Assembly (NCBI RefSeq): GCF_002165135.1 | Contig: NZ_NFZQ01000006.1 | Span: forward strand, 124,001-188,000 | Length of the DNA: 64,000 nucleotides | Direction: 5' to 3' | Source: Pseudomonas sp. SID14000 | GTDB lineage: Bacteria; Pseudomonadota; Gammaproteobacteria; Pseudomonadales; Pseudomonadaceae | Shown: positions 16,869 through 25,795 of the stretch, in pieces | Layout of the letters: each line of letters begins with the position of its first letter | Numbering within the stretch: the stretch's first letter is position 1 | The notes under the pieces: generated by a model | Databases searched by the model: none | Seen by the model: the letters and a program-made list of their open reading frames with translations, nothing else | What the model was told of the DNA's origin: nothing | Translations under genes and position numbers: made by a program

Positions 16869-19800
16869 ATGCCTGTGCCTATTGTCGCGCCTCTGGATCA
16901 GACAGAGGCCAACAACGTGACTACACCCACCAAGGAGCAACCGCCACCCGTCGATAGGCTGGCCATGGAGCAGGCCTATCAGGACAGCCTCATCGTCAAG
17001 CGGCTACCCAGATGGATTCGCCGGCTGCGTATCGTATCGCCTACCGAACAGAACATCCCGGCCAACGGCTTGTATGAATCGCAGCATGCTGCATTACGCG
17101 ACGCGTTGAAGGACAGCCTGGCCTGTCGACAGTGGCTGGAAAGGGAGCTTGCGCGCATCGAGGGCATCGACCATTTCGTCAAGTCGCTGCTTCAAAGCGC
17201 CATGCATGAGAAATTCGGCATTGAGCAAGATGTCAAAGGCCTGTATTTCAGACGCTGGTACACCTCCCCTGCGGGCACCGTGTGGAGCCGTTATCCGGTC
17301 GTGGAAAAGGACTACTTCGACGTACCGCTGATCGAGGCGGCACTGGACAATTTCACACCGGGCGAGGGGCGGGACGAACAGCACAAGGACAATTGCATCG
17401 TCGACAGCCTGTCGCAACGGCTTGCTTCACCGACCGCGCCTGCCTTCGCACGCCTGTGCCGCCAGCTGGATCTGGGCAGGCGCTATCAGCAGCATCTGGA
17501 CAGCGTGCTGAAAGCGTCGAGCACTCAGGCCAGCGGCTGGCGCAACATGGGTGCGACGCTTGCGCAACTGTACAGCTCGGTCATGCTGATCGATGCCTGC
17601 AAGGCCAAAAGCGATGGAGTACTGAGTGCCGCCGAACTGGACCTGGTGCTAGAGCTATGCAAGCACGGAAGACCTGGCACGTTTTACGAGTCGAAGGTGG
17701 TGGCCCGGCAACTCAAGGCGTTCGGCTGCGATTTGCAGCAGATCGTGATACTCGATGTATTTCATGACAAAGTCAGCCGCAAGATCCTTGTCTATATACC
17801 CGATGACCCACACGGTCCCTGGACCGCAAGCCCCGACTTGGAAAGCTTCACCCGCAAGGTCTTGGGCAAGCGTCTGCGAGATAAGCCGTATCAGAAGTTT
17901 TTCAGTCGCTTCGTACGACGGCGTGACATGCAGCAGTTCTTTTCCAAGGTTGTCCAGGAATTGGTAGGTGTGGCCGATTGGGCAACCCGAGAAATGGGCC
18001 AGTACATGCGGGACTACCCGCTACCGTTGTTCGACCACCTTGCTGCCGCACGCCTTGCTCACATCAAGGACGATGCCGCATTGATTGCCACGCCGGTGTC
18101 AGACCTTGACCGCAAGGCCCAGGAGGCCCATAGGCAAAGGTTGGTTGCCGAAGGGTGGACACTGGCCGGCGTGGCGGGCGTGTTCATCCCTGAACTTAAT
18201 GCGCTGCTGCTTGCTGTAATGGTGTGGGACCTGTTGAGCGAGTTGTTCCAGGCAGTGAAGGACTGGCGTGAGGGTGATACCAGCGCAGCTATCGAGCATG
18301 TGCTCAGCGTGAGCAAAGACCTGGCTGTGGTCGGTGTTACCGCTGTGGTATGGCGTGAAGCGAGCCGGGCTTGGGCCGCAGTGGACCAGTGGGTGCCAGC
18401 GCGGCTGGAGGATGGGACCGAAAAACTTTGGAATGGGGACTTGGTGCCATTTCGCAGCGAGGCCCCTGCTGCCAGGGAAGTGGCCGATGAAATGGGCATC
18501 TACCGCGCCCAGAACAGAAGCTGGATAGCCATGGACGGCCATTACTACGAGGTCGTCCAGCGTGCAGACGAAGAGTGGCAACTGGCGCCACGAGATGGCC
18601 ATGGGCCTTTGTTGCGTCACAATGACGCCGGGGCTTGGCGGCTATGGGCCGAGCAACCTGCCAACTGGGCAGACACGCACAGGATGTTCCGCCGCCTTGG
18701 TGGGCGTTTCGCTCGCCTGGATGATGAGCAAATTGACCAGGCCATGGCTATCCATGCCCTGGATGCAGACCACCTTCGGGCGCTGCATGTATACGGTCGA
18801 CCGCCGGAAGCTGAGCTGGTCGATACCGTCGAGCGCCTGCTGATCGACCGTCGGCTACAAGCCTTGTTGGACAGTTTGAAGCTTGGGCGGGTGCCGGAGG
18901 ACGCGCCGTTGCTGTTGAAGGCTCGTGCATTGCCAGGCGTCACGGAACACGAAGGGCCCGCATTGGCGGCACAGGTTTCGGCGAGACGGCGCCAACTGTT
19001 TCAACAGGTTTATGACGGGCAACAGGAGCCAGATGATGCAGCGGTGGCAACGTTGCGCAGGGCATTCCCGAGCCTGCATGGCCGTGCTGCGCGCGAGCTT
19101 GTGGGTGGGTTATCGGCAGAAGGTGCGGAGTTTCAGGCCCTGGTCAGCGGTACGGTGCCGTTCCGGCTGGTCGACAAGGCCAGGCTGAGCGTACTACGCA
19201 TTCGTATTGCGCGTGCCTGTGAGGCGCTGTTCATCGATACGCCTCAGACTCTGGACCAGGCCAAGGTCGCGCTGACTTTGCTTGACACTCTGGATACAAG
19301 CAGTGGTAGACCGCGTTGGCGGCTGTACGACGGCGACAGTCCACAGCCGGTAATGGCTACCACTGGCCGCGGGCAGAACTTCAGACTTGTATATGAAAAC
19401 GGGCGGTTCTCACTTGAGGACGCGCTGGGCGTTGAAATGCGCGGCCCCGGTGAACTGTTCGAGACCCTGGTGGATGCGTTCTCCCCTGGCGACCATGAGG
19501 CAATCGGTATCAATGAACCCTACGCCCCAGGCCTGAGAGCAGTCCTGGCCAGGCAAGTGGCCGGTCACAGTAGGGAACTCGCCCAGGCATTGGGCAGAAA
19601 CCCTGAATTGCCATGGATGTTGACGCCGCTGCGCTTGGAGGATGGCAGGGTCGGCTACCCGCTGGGTGGCGGCCTGGGACGCCTTGCTCGGCCTGCCCCA
19701 CGACCCAGGGCATTCGAGGCGCGCCTGCGCGACCTTTACCCAGCATACAGCGATGGCGAGGTCGATGCTTGGTTAAGTGCGCTGCATGCTTCGGGGCGTG

Positions 19801-21392
19801 ATACCGATACTACGCTTCGCGTGCTCGAAGAGCAGGCGCGCCGGTTGAGCGACAAACTGAAAAGCTGGGAACGGCAAGGATTGCTGGCCCGTGAGCGAAC
19901 CGAGCGCAAGCGGTTTCGCAAAGCCGTCATGCAATGCTGGCGGGAACGGATACCTGATCAGGTTACCCCTGAGGGCCAACGCTTGTCCGTGACTTGGCAG
20001 TACAGCGGGCATGACCTGCGCTCGTTGCCGGAATTGGGACCACTGTTCACCTTCCCGCATGTTACCGAACTTTCCCTGCGCAGCCTACTGCTGGAGGAGG
20101 TGCCGGAGCGATTCCTGCTTTCATTCCCCAATCTGAGGTCTCTGGAACTGAGCTATAACCGGTTGGAACGTCTGCCAGGCAGCCTGCCGTTGCTCAATGA
20201 ATTGAGCATTCTCGACTTGTCTGACAACCGCATCTCGCTGGAATTGCCACAAGCTCAAGTGCTGGAGCTGTGCAGAGGTTTACGTTACCTGAACCTTTCG
20301 GGCAACCCCTTGAGCACGGCCTTTTCGGTGGCCCAGATGGACCAGTTGGCCGAGCTGCGTTTGCGCAATACCGGGATGTTATCGCTGCCCGAGGGCATCA
20401 TGGAGTGTGAGACGTTGTACATGCTAGACGCTTCCAACAACCTCATCGCTTCGTTGCCCCCTGACTTCACCGAGTCTCGGTTATGGCAGAACGGCTACGT
20501 GGCGCTGTCAGGCAACCCCGTGTTGGTGCATCAGGCTGAAGAGGTGCAGGAGGCCTGGAACATTCCGGAGACGAGTTCAATCCCTCATAAGCTGCGCTGG
20601 GCGGACCGCCTGGACGGTGAACAACGTGAGGACCTGAGTAGCCTGTGGGTTCATGTCGAGCAAATGGATGGGGTGGCAAACTTCATGCTTCTGCTGGCAC
20701 AACTCACGCGCTCGAGAGACTTCACCCATCCTCTCAATGGGGAACTGCTGGCTTCACGCGTTCTGGCCATGATGGAAAAGGTCCAGAATTCGCCAGACCT
20801 GGCCGATGAGGTTTTCGCCAATGCATTGGTCGAAAACTGCGCCGACAACGCTACGGTGGTCTTCCAGCAGCTTGAAATCCGATGCCTTGTGTGGGAAGCA
20901 GAGCAGGCTGCCCCCTCTGGCAGCCAGGAGCGAGTTCTGGTGACACTGGCGCGGCGGCTGTGGAGGCAACGGGAGGTCGAATTCATCGCATTGCGCGAGG
21001 CTGAGGCTGCAGGTGCGGGCAACGAGTCGATCGAATGGGCGCTGGCCTACTCGATCCGCTTGCGCGAGGAGCTGGACCTGCCGGGCAATGCACGGAGCAT
21101 GCTCCACGCCGGGATCCCGGACCTGGACGTCGCTTCGGTGGCACGTGCGGGTGATCAGGTAAGGCGTAATGAGACAGTCGAATCGATAGCAGCGTGGATG
21201 CTCCAGCAACCATTCTGGAGAAAGTATCTCGAGAAGCGTTACGTACGCGAGCTGGAAATACCGCAGCGTCTCCAGGACCAATTGGCGGAAGATGGTGCTG
21301 GGAACGCCGCCAGAGTGATGGCGGAAGCCAGGCAGTGGACCGAGCAGGCCGAGCTTCAACTGACCATCGAAGCTTTGCAACGATGGGCATGA
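16869..21392 (+). CDS. LRR protein with NEL E3 ubiquitin ligase domain
   Basis: A 1507-residue protein. The long N-terminal part (to about residue 1000) resembles the dermonecrotic-toxin-like region found in front of such effectors. Residues about 1050-1200 are leucine-rich repeats (LRSLELSYNRLERLPGSL, LSILDLSDNRI, LRYLNLSGNPL). The C-terminus resembles the NEL domain of IpaH/SspH; NCADNATVVFQQLE carries the CxD catalytic motif with Cys1324. NEL proteins ubiquitinate host proteins after delivery into eukaryotic cells. No signal peptide is seen and no secretion genes are nearby. GTG at 16917, 9 bases after AGAGG, is an alternative start with a better ribosome site. The target is unknown. Confidence 0.85.
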   Translation: MPVPIVAPLDQTEANNVTTPTKEQPPPVDRLAMEQAYQDSLIVKRLPRWIRRLRIVSPTEQNIPANGLYESQHAALRDALKDSLACRQWLERELARIEGIDHFVKSLLQSAMHEKFGIEQDVKGLYFRRWYTSPAGTVWSRYPVVEKDYFDVPLIEAALDNFTPGEGRDEQHKDNCIVDSLSQRLASPTAPAFARLCRQLDLGRRYQQHLDSVLKASSTQASGWRNMGATLAQLYSSVMLIDACKAKSDGVLSAAELDLVLELCKHGRPGTFYESKVVARQLKAFGCDLQQIVILDVFHDKVSRKILVYIPDDPHGPWTASPDLESFTRKVLGKRLRDKPYQKFFSRFVRRRDMQQFFSKVVQELVGVADWATREMGQYMRDYPLPLFDHLAAARLAHIKDDAALIATPVSDLDRKAQEAHRQRLVAEGWTLAGVAGVFIPELNALLLAVMVWDLLSELFQAVKDWREGDTSAAIEHVLSVSKDLAVVGVTAVVWREASRAWAAVDQWVPARLEDGTEKLWNGDLVPFRSEAPAAREVADEMGIYRAQNRSWIAMDGHYYEVVQRADEEWQLAPRDGHGPLLRHNDAGAWRLWAEQPANWADTHRMFRRLGGRFARLDDEQIDQAMAIHALDADHLRALHVYGRPPEAELVDTVERLLIDRRLQALLDSLKLGRVPEDAPLLLKARALPGVTEHEGPALAAQVSARRRQLFQQVYDGQQEPDDAAVATLRRAFPSLHGRAARELVGGLSAEGAEFQALVSGTVPFRLVDKARLSVLRIRIARACEALFIDTPQTLDQAKVALTLLDTLDTSSGRPRWRLYDGDSPQPVMATTGRGQNFRLVYENGRFSLEDALGVEMRGPGELFETLVDAFSPGDHEAIGINEPYAPGLRAVLARQVAGHSRELAQALGRNPELPWMLTPLRLEDGRVGYPLGGGLGRLARPAPRPRAFEARLRDLYPAYSDGEVDAWLSALHASGRDTDTTLRVLEEQARRLSDKLKSWERQGLLARERTERKRFRKAVMQCWRERIPDQVTPEGQRLSVTWQYSGHDLRSLPELGPLFTFPHVTELSLRSLLLEEVPERFLLSFPNLRSLELSYNRLERLPGSLPLLNELSILDLSDNRISLELPQAQVLELCRGLRYLNLSGNPLSTAFSVAQMDQLAELRLRNTGMLSLPEGIMECETLYMLDASNNLIASLPPDFTESRLWQNGYVALSGNPVLVHQAEEVQEAWNIPETSSIPHKLRWADRLDGEQREDLSSLWVHVEQMDGVANFMLLLAQLTRSRDFTHPLNGELLASRVLAMMEKVQNSPDLADEVFANALVENCADNATVVFQQLEIRCLVWEAEQAAPSGSQERVLVTLARRLWRQREVEFIALREAEAAGAGNESIEWALAYSIRLREELDLPGNARSMLHAGIPDLDVASVARAGDQVRRNETVESIAAWMLQQPFWRKYLEKRYVRELEIPQRLQDQLAEDGAGNAARVMAEARQWTEQAELQLTIEALQRWA

Positions 21393-21588
21393 CGAGGGCG
21401 CATTGGACTATGCTCAAGTCACAAGCGACAGATGTTTTTTGGGGCTCGGGATGGGAGTGATCGCATTTGGTAACCGCCGGTTACTGTTCATTCAAACATG
21501 GAGGCCTTTTGCTGGTTTACGCTCGCTCGTCGGATCTTTCTCCCTGATCTGTAGTCTTTTGGTTTATCGAGAGAATAAGGAGATACGC

Positions 21589-22143
21589 ATGCTCGTCCGG
21601 TCATTGACCCTCGCCACCTTGCTCGCGTTCGTCGGCCCCGTGTTCGCCGCCGACAGTGACGCGCCGCTGGCCAAGGAACTGGGCAAGGCCAGGCCCTTGG
21701 TCGTCATTGCACCCAGCAGCGCCGACCCGACGTTGCGTGGCTTGAACGAGGCCCTGAAGGACCCGGCCACCCAGGCCGCCTTCAAAGAGCGCAACCTGGT
21801 GCTGTACAGCGTTGCCAACATGATGGGCAAGCGTGAGGACAAGAACCTCGAGCAGCAAACCACCATGGCCTTGATCCGTGAGTTGAAGCTGGGTGCCAGC
21901 AAAGGCACCAAGGTGATCCTGGTGGGCAAGGACGGTGAGCGGCACATGCTCAAGGACGACGAGAAGGGCGAGGCCATCGACCCGCAGGTGATCCTCAAGG
22001 CGGTCGATGATCTGCCCGCCAGCGAAAAAGCCGTGACGGCGCCGGAGCCTGTGGCAGCGGCGGCACCGGAACCCAAGGCCAAGGACAGCAAGCCTGCCAA
22101 GCCGGCCAAGCCGGCCGCCCCCCCCAAGCCGCTGGAAGACTGA
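21589..22143 (+). CDS. Exported DUF4174-like protein
   Basis: A 184-residue protein with a signal peptide (cleavage near VFA-A) and a domain of about 110 residues (LGKARPLVVIAPSSADPTLRGLNEAL, VILVGKDGERHML) like the DUF4174 thioredoxin-fold-like family. The last 40 residues are a low-complexity Pro/Ala/Lys tail (KPAKPAKPAAPPKP). AAGGAG lies 6 bases before the ATG at 21589. A GC hairpin (CCCCGAGG/CCTTGGGG near 22157-22174) follows and may end the transcript. The cellular role is unknown. Confidence 0.75.
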   Translation: MLVRSLTLATLLAFVGPVFAADSDAPLAKELGKARPLVVIAPSSADPTLRGLNEALKDPATQAAFKERNLVLYSVANMMGKREDKNLEQQTTMALIRELKLGASKGTKVILVGKDGERHMLKDDEKGEAIDPQVILKAVDDLPASEKAVTAPEPVAAAAPEPKAKDSKPAKPAKPAAPPKPLED

Positions 22144-22180
22144 CCCTGCACGACGGCCCCGAGGCACCTTGGGGCCCTTG

Positions 22181-22200
22181 TGTATCCCACTGTATCTGCC
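22181..22200 (+). promoter_or_regulatory. TGTAT direct repeat, likely regulator site
   Basis: TGTATCCCACTGTATCTGCC has two TGTAT units exactly 10 bases apart, 107 bases before the hvfA-like gene. The same pattern occurs at 27890-27909 beside the response regulator gene. Ten-base direct repeats are typical OmpR/PhoB-type binding sites. Confidence 0.6.
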
Positions 22201-22306
22201 TACGCCGCTGACCCATTCCCATACAAAACCGCACCCCGCGCGATACATCCACGACATACCGCAACGGCCTAATGGCTCCACATTCCAACCACAGTGGAGC
22301 GACACC

Positions 22307-22798
22307 ATGACTCAAGTACGAAACACCCTCGGCCTGCTCGGCGCTGCCCTGATCGGCAGCATGGCATTGAGCAGCAGCGCCTTTGCCGTCGAACCGTTGA
22401 CTCAGGGTTACCAGCTGGCTTCGGCCAAGGTGGCCGGCGAGGGCAAATGTGGTGAAGGCAAATGTGGTGGCAGCGCCAAGGCCACCCAGGGCGAAGGCAA
22501 ATGCGGTGAGGGCAAGTGCGGCGCCAGCGCCAAGGCCGGTACCGAAGGCAAGTGCGGCGAGGGCAAGTGTGGTGATGCCTCGTTCGCCAAGACCGACAGC
22601 AATCACGACGGCAAGGTCTCGCGCGACGAGTTCCTGGTGGTGGCCAAGGACCGTGCCGGCGACTTCGACAAGATCGACCGCAACCATGATGGCTTCATCT
22701 CTGAACAGGAGGCCGCAGATCACCTCAAGGCGATCTACCAGGCTAATGGCAAGACCATGCCCGAGGGCTTGTTCAGCCACCTGACCGGCAAGCCCTGA
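22307..22798 (+). CDS. HvfA/bufferin-like RiPP precursor with EF-hands
   Basis: A 163-residue exported protein (signal peptide to about AFA27). Residues 45-90 hold six EGKCG units with Cys48, 53, 66, 71, 83 and 88. EGKCG cysteines of HvfA/bufferin peptides are turned into thiooxazoles that bind copper by an MNIO enzyme with its partner, and both genes follow here. Residues 97-108 ([12 protein letters not shown]) and 124-135 ([12 protein letters not shown]) are complete EF-hand calcium loops, an addition to the usual short peptide. GGAGCGACACC precedes the ATG at 22307. It is probably induced by metal stress, with the TGTAT repeat upstream as the likely control site. Confidence 0.88.
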   Translation: MTQVRNTLGLLGAALIGSMALSSSAFAVEPLTQGYQLASAKVAGEGKCGEGKCGGSAKATQGEGKCGEGKCGASAKAGTEGKCGEGKCGDASFAKTDSNHDGKVSRDEFLVVAKDRAGDFDKIDRNHDGFISEQEAADHLKAIYQANGKTMPEGLFSHLTGKP

Positions 22799-22874
22799 TC
22801 TTCTACCCCATGAACCGCGCAACGCCCCTCCTGCTGGTCAGGCGGGGCGTTGTGCCTGTTGCGGAGACCTGTTC

Positions 22875-23723
22875 ATGCACCCCACATCTTTGTCCCCTCA
22901 GCCTTTGCGGGCCGGGCTCGGCCTGCGCCGCGGGCTGTTGCCGGAACTGCTGGTCATGGAGGCTGGCGCGGTGGACTTTCTGGAATGCGCACCGGAAAAC
23001 TGGATTGCAGTGGGCGGTGCCTACGGCAAGGGCCTGGCGCAGTTGGCCGAACGGTTTGCCATTACCTGTCACGGGCTGTCGTTGTCGCTGGGTGGCAGCG
23101 AGCCGCTGGATTGCCATTTCCTTGGCCAGACTCGTCAGTTCCTCGATCGCCACCAGGTGCGTCTGTACAGCGAGCACCTGAGCTACTGCAGCGATGACGG
23201 GCACCTGTACGACCTGATGCCCATTCCGTTCACCGACGAAGCTGTGCGCCATGTGGCCGCGCGGATTCGCCAGGCCCAGGAATACCTGGAACGGCGCATT
23301 GCCGTGGAAAACATAAGCTACTACGCCGCGCCGTACCAGGCGATGAGCGAACTCGATTTCATCCGTGCGGTACTTGATGAGGCCGACTGCGACTTGCTGC
23401 TGGACGTCAACAATGTGTTCGTCAATGCCTGCAACCACGGTTACGACGCCCGCGAATTCCTTGCGGGCTTGCCCCAGGCGCGAGTGACCGGCATGCACGT
23501 GGCTGGCCATTACGATGAAGCGCCGGACCTCAAGGTAGACACCCACGGGGCTGCGGTGAAGGAAGATGTGTGGGCGCTGTACGCGGTCGCCTGTGCGCGT
23601 TTCGGTGTGCAACCGACCGTACTCGAGCGTGATTTCAACTACCCGCCGCTGGCCGAACTGCTCGCCGAAGCGGCGCGCATCCGCACTGTGCAGCGTGCTG
23701 CGGGAGGGCTTGCAAATGAATGA
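22875..23723 (+). CDS. MNIO enzyme (DUF692, HvfB/BufB-like)
   Basis: A 282-residue TIM-barrel protein of the multinuclear non-haem iron oxidase family (as MbnB). The metal-ligand regions are present: [41 protein letters not shown] and LERDFN. In this family it oxidises Cys residues of a precursor peptide to oxazolone or thiooxazole groups. The EGKCG-repeat gene upstream is the obvious substrate, and the partner gene starts inside this one (ATGAATGA overlap). Confidence 0.93.
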   Translation: MHPTSLSPQPLRAGLGLRRGLLPELLVMEAGAVDFLECAPENWIAVGGAYGKGLAQLAERFAITCHGLSLSLGGSEPLDCHFLGQTRQFLDRHQVRLYSEHLSYCSDDGHLYDLMPIPFTDEAVRHVAARIRQAQEYLERRIAVENISYYAAPYQAMSELDFIRAVLDEADCDLLLDVNNVFVNACNHGYDAREFLAGLPQARVTGMHVAGHYDEAPDLKVDTHGAAVKEDVWALYAVACARFGVQPTVLERDFNYPPLAELLAEAARIRTVQRAAGGLANE

Positions 23724-24414
23724 GACCTTGCGTGAGCAGCAGTACACCTTGGCCCGGTACCTGCGTGACCCGCAGCGCCATGCGCCGCCGCCTGGCATAG
23801 AGGCCCGGCGGCTGAAGATTTACCGCGAGCTGTTCTATGGTGCTATCGAAGGTTTGCTGGCCGGCAGTTTTCCGGTGATGCGCCAGGCGTTGGGCGAACA
23901 GCGCTGGCATGCGCGAGTGCGAGATTTCTATGCCAACTATCGCAGCCAGACACCGTTGTTCACCGAGATTGCCGAAGCCTTCGTCGATTATCTGCAAGGC
24001 ATCGAGCTGGATGCGCCCTGGCAGCTGGAGCTGGCGCACTATGAGTGGGTCGAGGCTCAGTTGTATCTGAGCGATGCCGAGGACCCGGCCCATGACCCGG
24101 CAGGCGACCTGCTGGAAGGGGAGCCGCTGTTGTCGTGTGTGGCGCGGGTGTTGGCCTATCGCTGGCCGGTGGAACGGATTGGGGCGGATTACCAGCCAGC
24201 GGTCGCGCCAGAGGCGCCGACCTTGTTGCTTGTTTATCGCGATGCGGAGTTGAAGGTGCGCTTCGCGCGCCTGGCGCCGCTGGCGTACCGGTTGCTGGCA
24301 CTGGAACAGGGCAGTGGGCGGGCGCGGTTGGAAGCGCTGGGCGGTGGTGTGGAGGAGGGGTCGGCGTTGCTGGAGGGGCTGCGCGGGCAGGGGGTTATCA
24401 TCGGTACATGTTGA
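23716..24414 (+). CDS. MNIO partner protein (DUF2063, HvfC/BufC-like)
   Basis: A 232-residue protein whose first 90 residues ([40 protein letters not shown]) match the DUF2063 domain that pairs with MNIO enzymes and presents the precursor peptide. The ATG at 23716 lies 8 bases before the upstream stop, so translation is coupled. The end of the gene is followed within 11 bases by an inverted repeat. Confidence 0.9.
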   Translation: MNETLREQQYTLARYLRDPQRHAPPPGIEARRLKIYRELFYGAIEGLLAGSFPVMRQALGEQRWHARVRDFYANYRSQTPLFTEIAEAFVDYLQGIELDAPWQLELAHYEWVEAQLYLSDAEDPAHDPAGDLLEGEPLLSCVARVLAYRWPVERIGADYQPAVAPEAPTLLLVYRDAELKVRFARLAPLAYRLLALEQGSGRARLEALGGGVEEGSALLEGLRGQGVIIGTC

Positions 24415-24424
24415 GTGCGGGTAC

Positions 24425-24530
24425 GGGGGGCGCCTTGCGCCCCTATCGCGACACAAGGCCGCTCCTACAGAGGTACGCGATCTCCTGTAGGAGCGGCCTT
24501 GTGTCGCGATGGGCTACAACGCAGCCCCGG
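24425..24530. repeat. Large inverted repeat, CGACACAAGGCCGCTCC family
   Basis: Two perfectly complementary 26-base arms (24445-24470 and 24485-24510), starting ATCGCGACACAAGG and ending CCGCTCCTACAG, are separated by 14 bases; GC-rich flanks extend the stem. The same arms recur at 36139-36204, and a half copy is at 863-877. It lies between convergent genes and could act as a two-way terminator. Confidence 0.85.
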
Positions 24531-24535
24531 CGAAA

Positions 24536-25024
24536 TCACCTGCAGAACCGCCCTCTGAGCCAATGATCCAGGCTCAACCGCCCAGCCCCTTTCAGCAGCA
24601 GTGGCAGCAACGCCACCAGGTAGATCAGCGGCAACTTGAAGTTCCCAAAGCCCTGGTCGGTAATCGCATACCCTTGGGCCAGCTCGGCCAGGCTCGACCA
24701 GTGCGCCGGCCAGTGCACTGCGGCAATCGCCACCACGGTCAGCACCATCAGCCCCAACGAGGCCAGCCGGGTACCGAGCCCCAGTAACAGCAGTAACGGC
24801 AGGATCAGCTCTGCCCACATCGACAGCTGCCAGTTCAGCTCTACAGGCAGCAGGTTGAAGGGGAACGGAAAGTTCGCTTGCAGGTCGGCGAACCAGTTGC
24901 TGCCATTGAATTTCTCCCAGCCGGATTCGAAAAATTCCCAGGCCAGGAACAGCCGCAGCGGCAGGTCTGCACTCCAGGTACCGAAACGGTCGAAGGTAGT
25001 CAGTGTGCGGGTCAAGGTGGTCAT
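24536..25024 (-). CDS. DoxX-family membrane protein
   Basis: A 162-residue protein with four hydrophobic segments and [19 protein letters not shown], typical of DoxX. DoxX-type genes often accompany MNIO (hvf/buf) operons, but here the gene is on the opposite strand, convergent with the hvfC-like gene. It follows the ferric-reductase-like gene by 15 bases and is likely in the same operon with it. Its exact job is not established. Confidence 0.85.
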   Translation of the reverse strand: MTTLTRTLTTFDRFGTWSADLPLRLFLAWEFFESGWEKFNGSNWFADLQANFPFPFNLLPVELNWQLSMWAELILPLLLLLGLGTRLASLGLMVLTVVAIAAVHWPAHWSSLAELAQGYAITDQGFGNFKLPLIYLVALLPLLLKGAGRLSLDHWLRGRFCR

Positions 25025-25039
25025 GCTGGTTTTCTCTCT

Positions 25040-25657
25040 TCAGGAAAGGGCGCGGGCGGTACGGCGTTGCTGGCGGGCCAGCTTGGCGGTGAGCTTGACG
25101 GCGATGGCGCTGAACATCAGGGCGAACGCCAGCGGGTACCAGCCACCCATGGGGATGCGCTTGTAGAACGACAGGCAGAACACCGCGGCCAGTACCCACA
25201 TGCCTGTACTGTGCAGGGCCTGCCAGGCACGGCCACCCAGCAGGCGCATCGGGGCCTTGAACGAGGTGATGGTGAGCAGCAGCAGGAACAGGTAACCGAG
25301 GGTACCGGGCAGGCTAGAGGTGAGCGTGCGGCCGGCCCAGAACAACTCGGGGAATTGCTGGGCGTAGCGGTAGATCAGTACGCCATGCACGGTGTGGGAA
25401 AAGGCGAATGCCAGCCCCAGGTAGCGCCGTTCCTGGAGGAGGCGGCGGCTGTTTGTGCCAGGCAGCAAGGTCACCAGCGACGAGGCCAGGAAGGCCAGCA
25501 GGAATAGCGCGAAGGAACTGCGCGCAGTGGCACGGATCGCGCTGCGCAGGCCGTCCGGATCAGGTTGGCTGGCCAGGACCACGGCGGTCATCGCCAGGGT
25601 CAGGCCGGCGAGCGTGGCGAACAGCTTCCAGCCGGAGGGAAGGGTGAGCGGTTTCAT
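25040..25657 (-). CDS. Ferric-reductase-like haem membrane protein
   Basis: A 205-residue protein with about six membrane segments and His residues within helices (SHTVHGVLIYRYAQ and ALHSTGMWVL) as in the YedZ/MsrQ ferric-reductase-like domain, which binds haem b and moves electrons from quinol. The ATG at 25657 starts with a signal-like hydrophobic segment; GGGAG is just before it. It is upstream of doxX in a two-gene operon. The electron acceptor is unknown. Confidence 0.8.
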   Translation of the reverse strand: MKPLTLPSGWKLFATLAGLTLAMTAVVLASQPDPDGLRSAIRATARSSFALFLLAFLASSLVTLLPGTNSRRLLQERRYLGLAFAFSHTVHGVLIYRYAQQFPELFWAGRTLTSSLPGTLGYLFLLLLTITSFKAPMRLLGGRAWQALHSTGMWVLAAVFCLSFYKRIPMGGWYPLAFALMFSAIAVKLTAKLARQQRRTARALS

Positions 25658-25795
25658 CAGGGAGGCTCCCGGTTGTGGTTGTGTGACCGGGAGTGTGTCG
25701 GGGTGGGGTATCTGCAGTGTGTCGGCGGTGGTGGGGTTGTGTATCGGATTGTAGAACTCGCTCAAGCCTCGCATTCCCTGAGAATCTTGTGCCCA

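Noticed and set aside
16869..21392. Leucine-rich protein as a surface adhesin
   Set aside because: There is no signal peptide or anchor, and the C-terminal CxD region fits a NEL ligase instead.
22440..22570. EGKCG repeat DNA as a CRISPR or satellite array
   Set aside because: The repeats are in frame, vary at third positions and lie inside a secreted-protein gene with its own modification enzymes.
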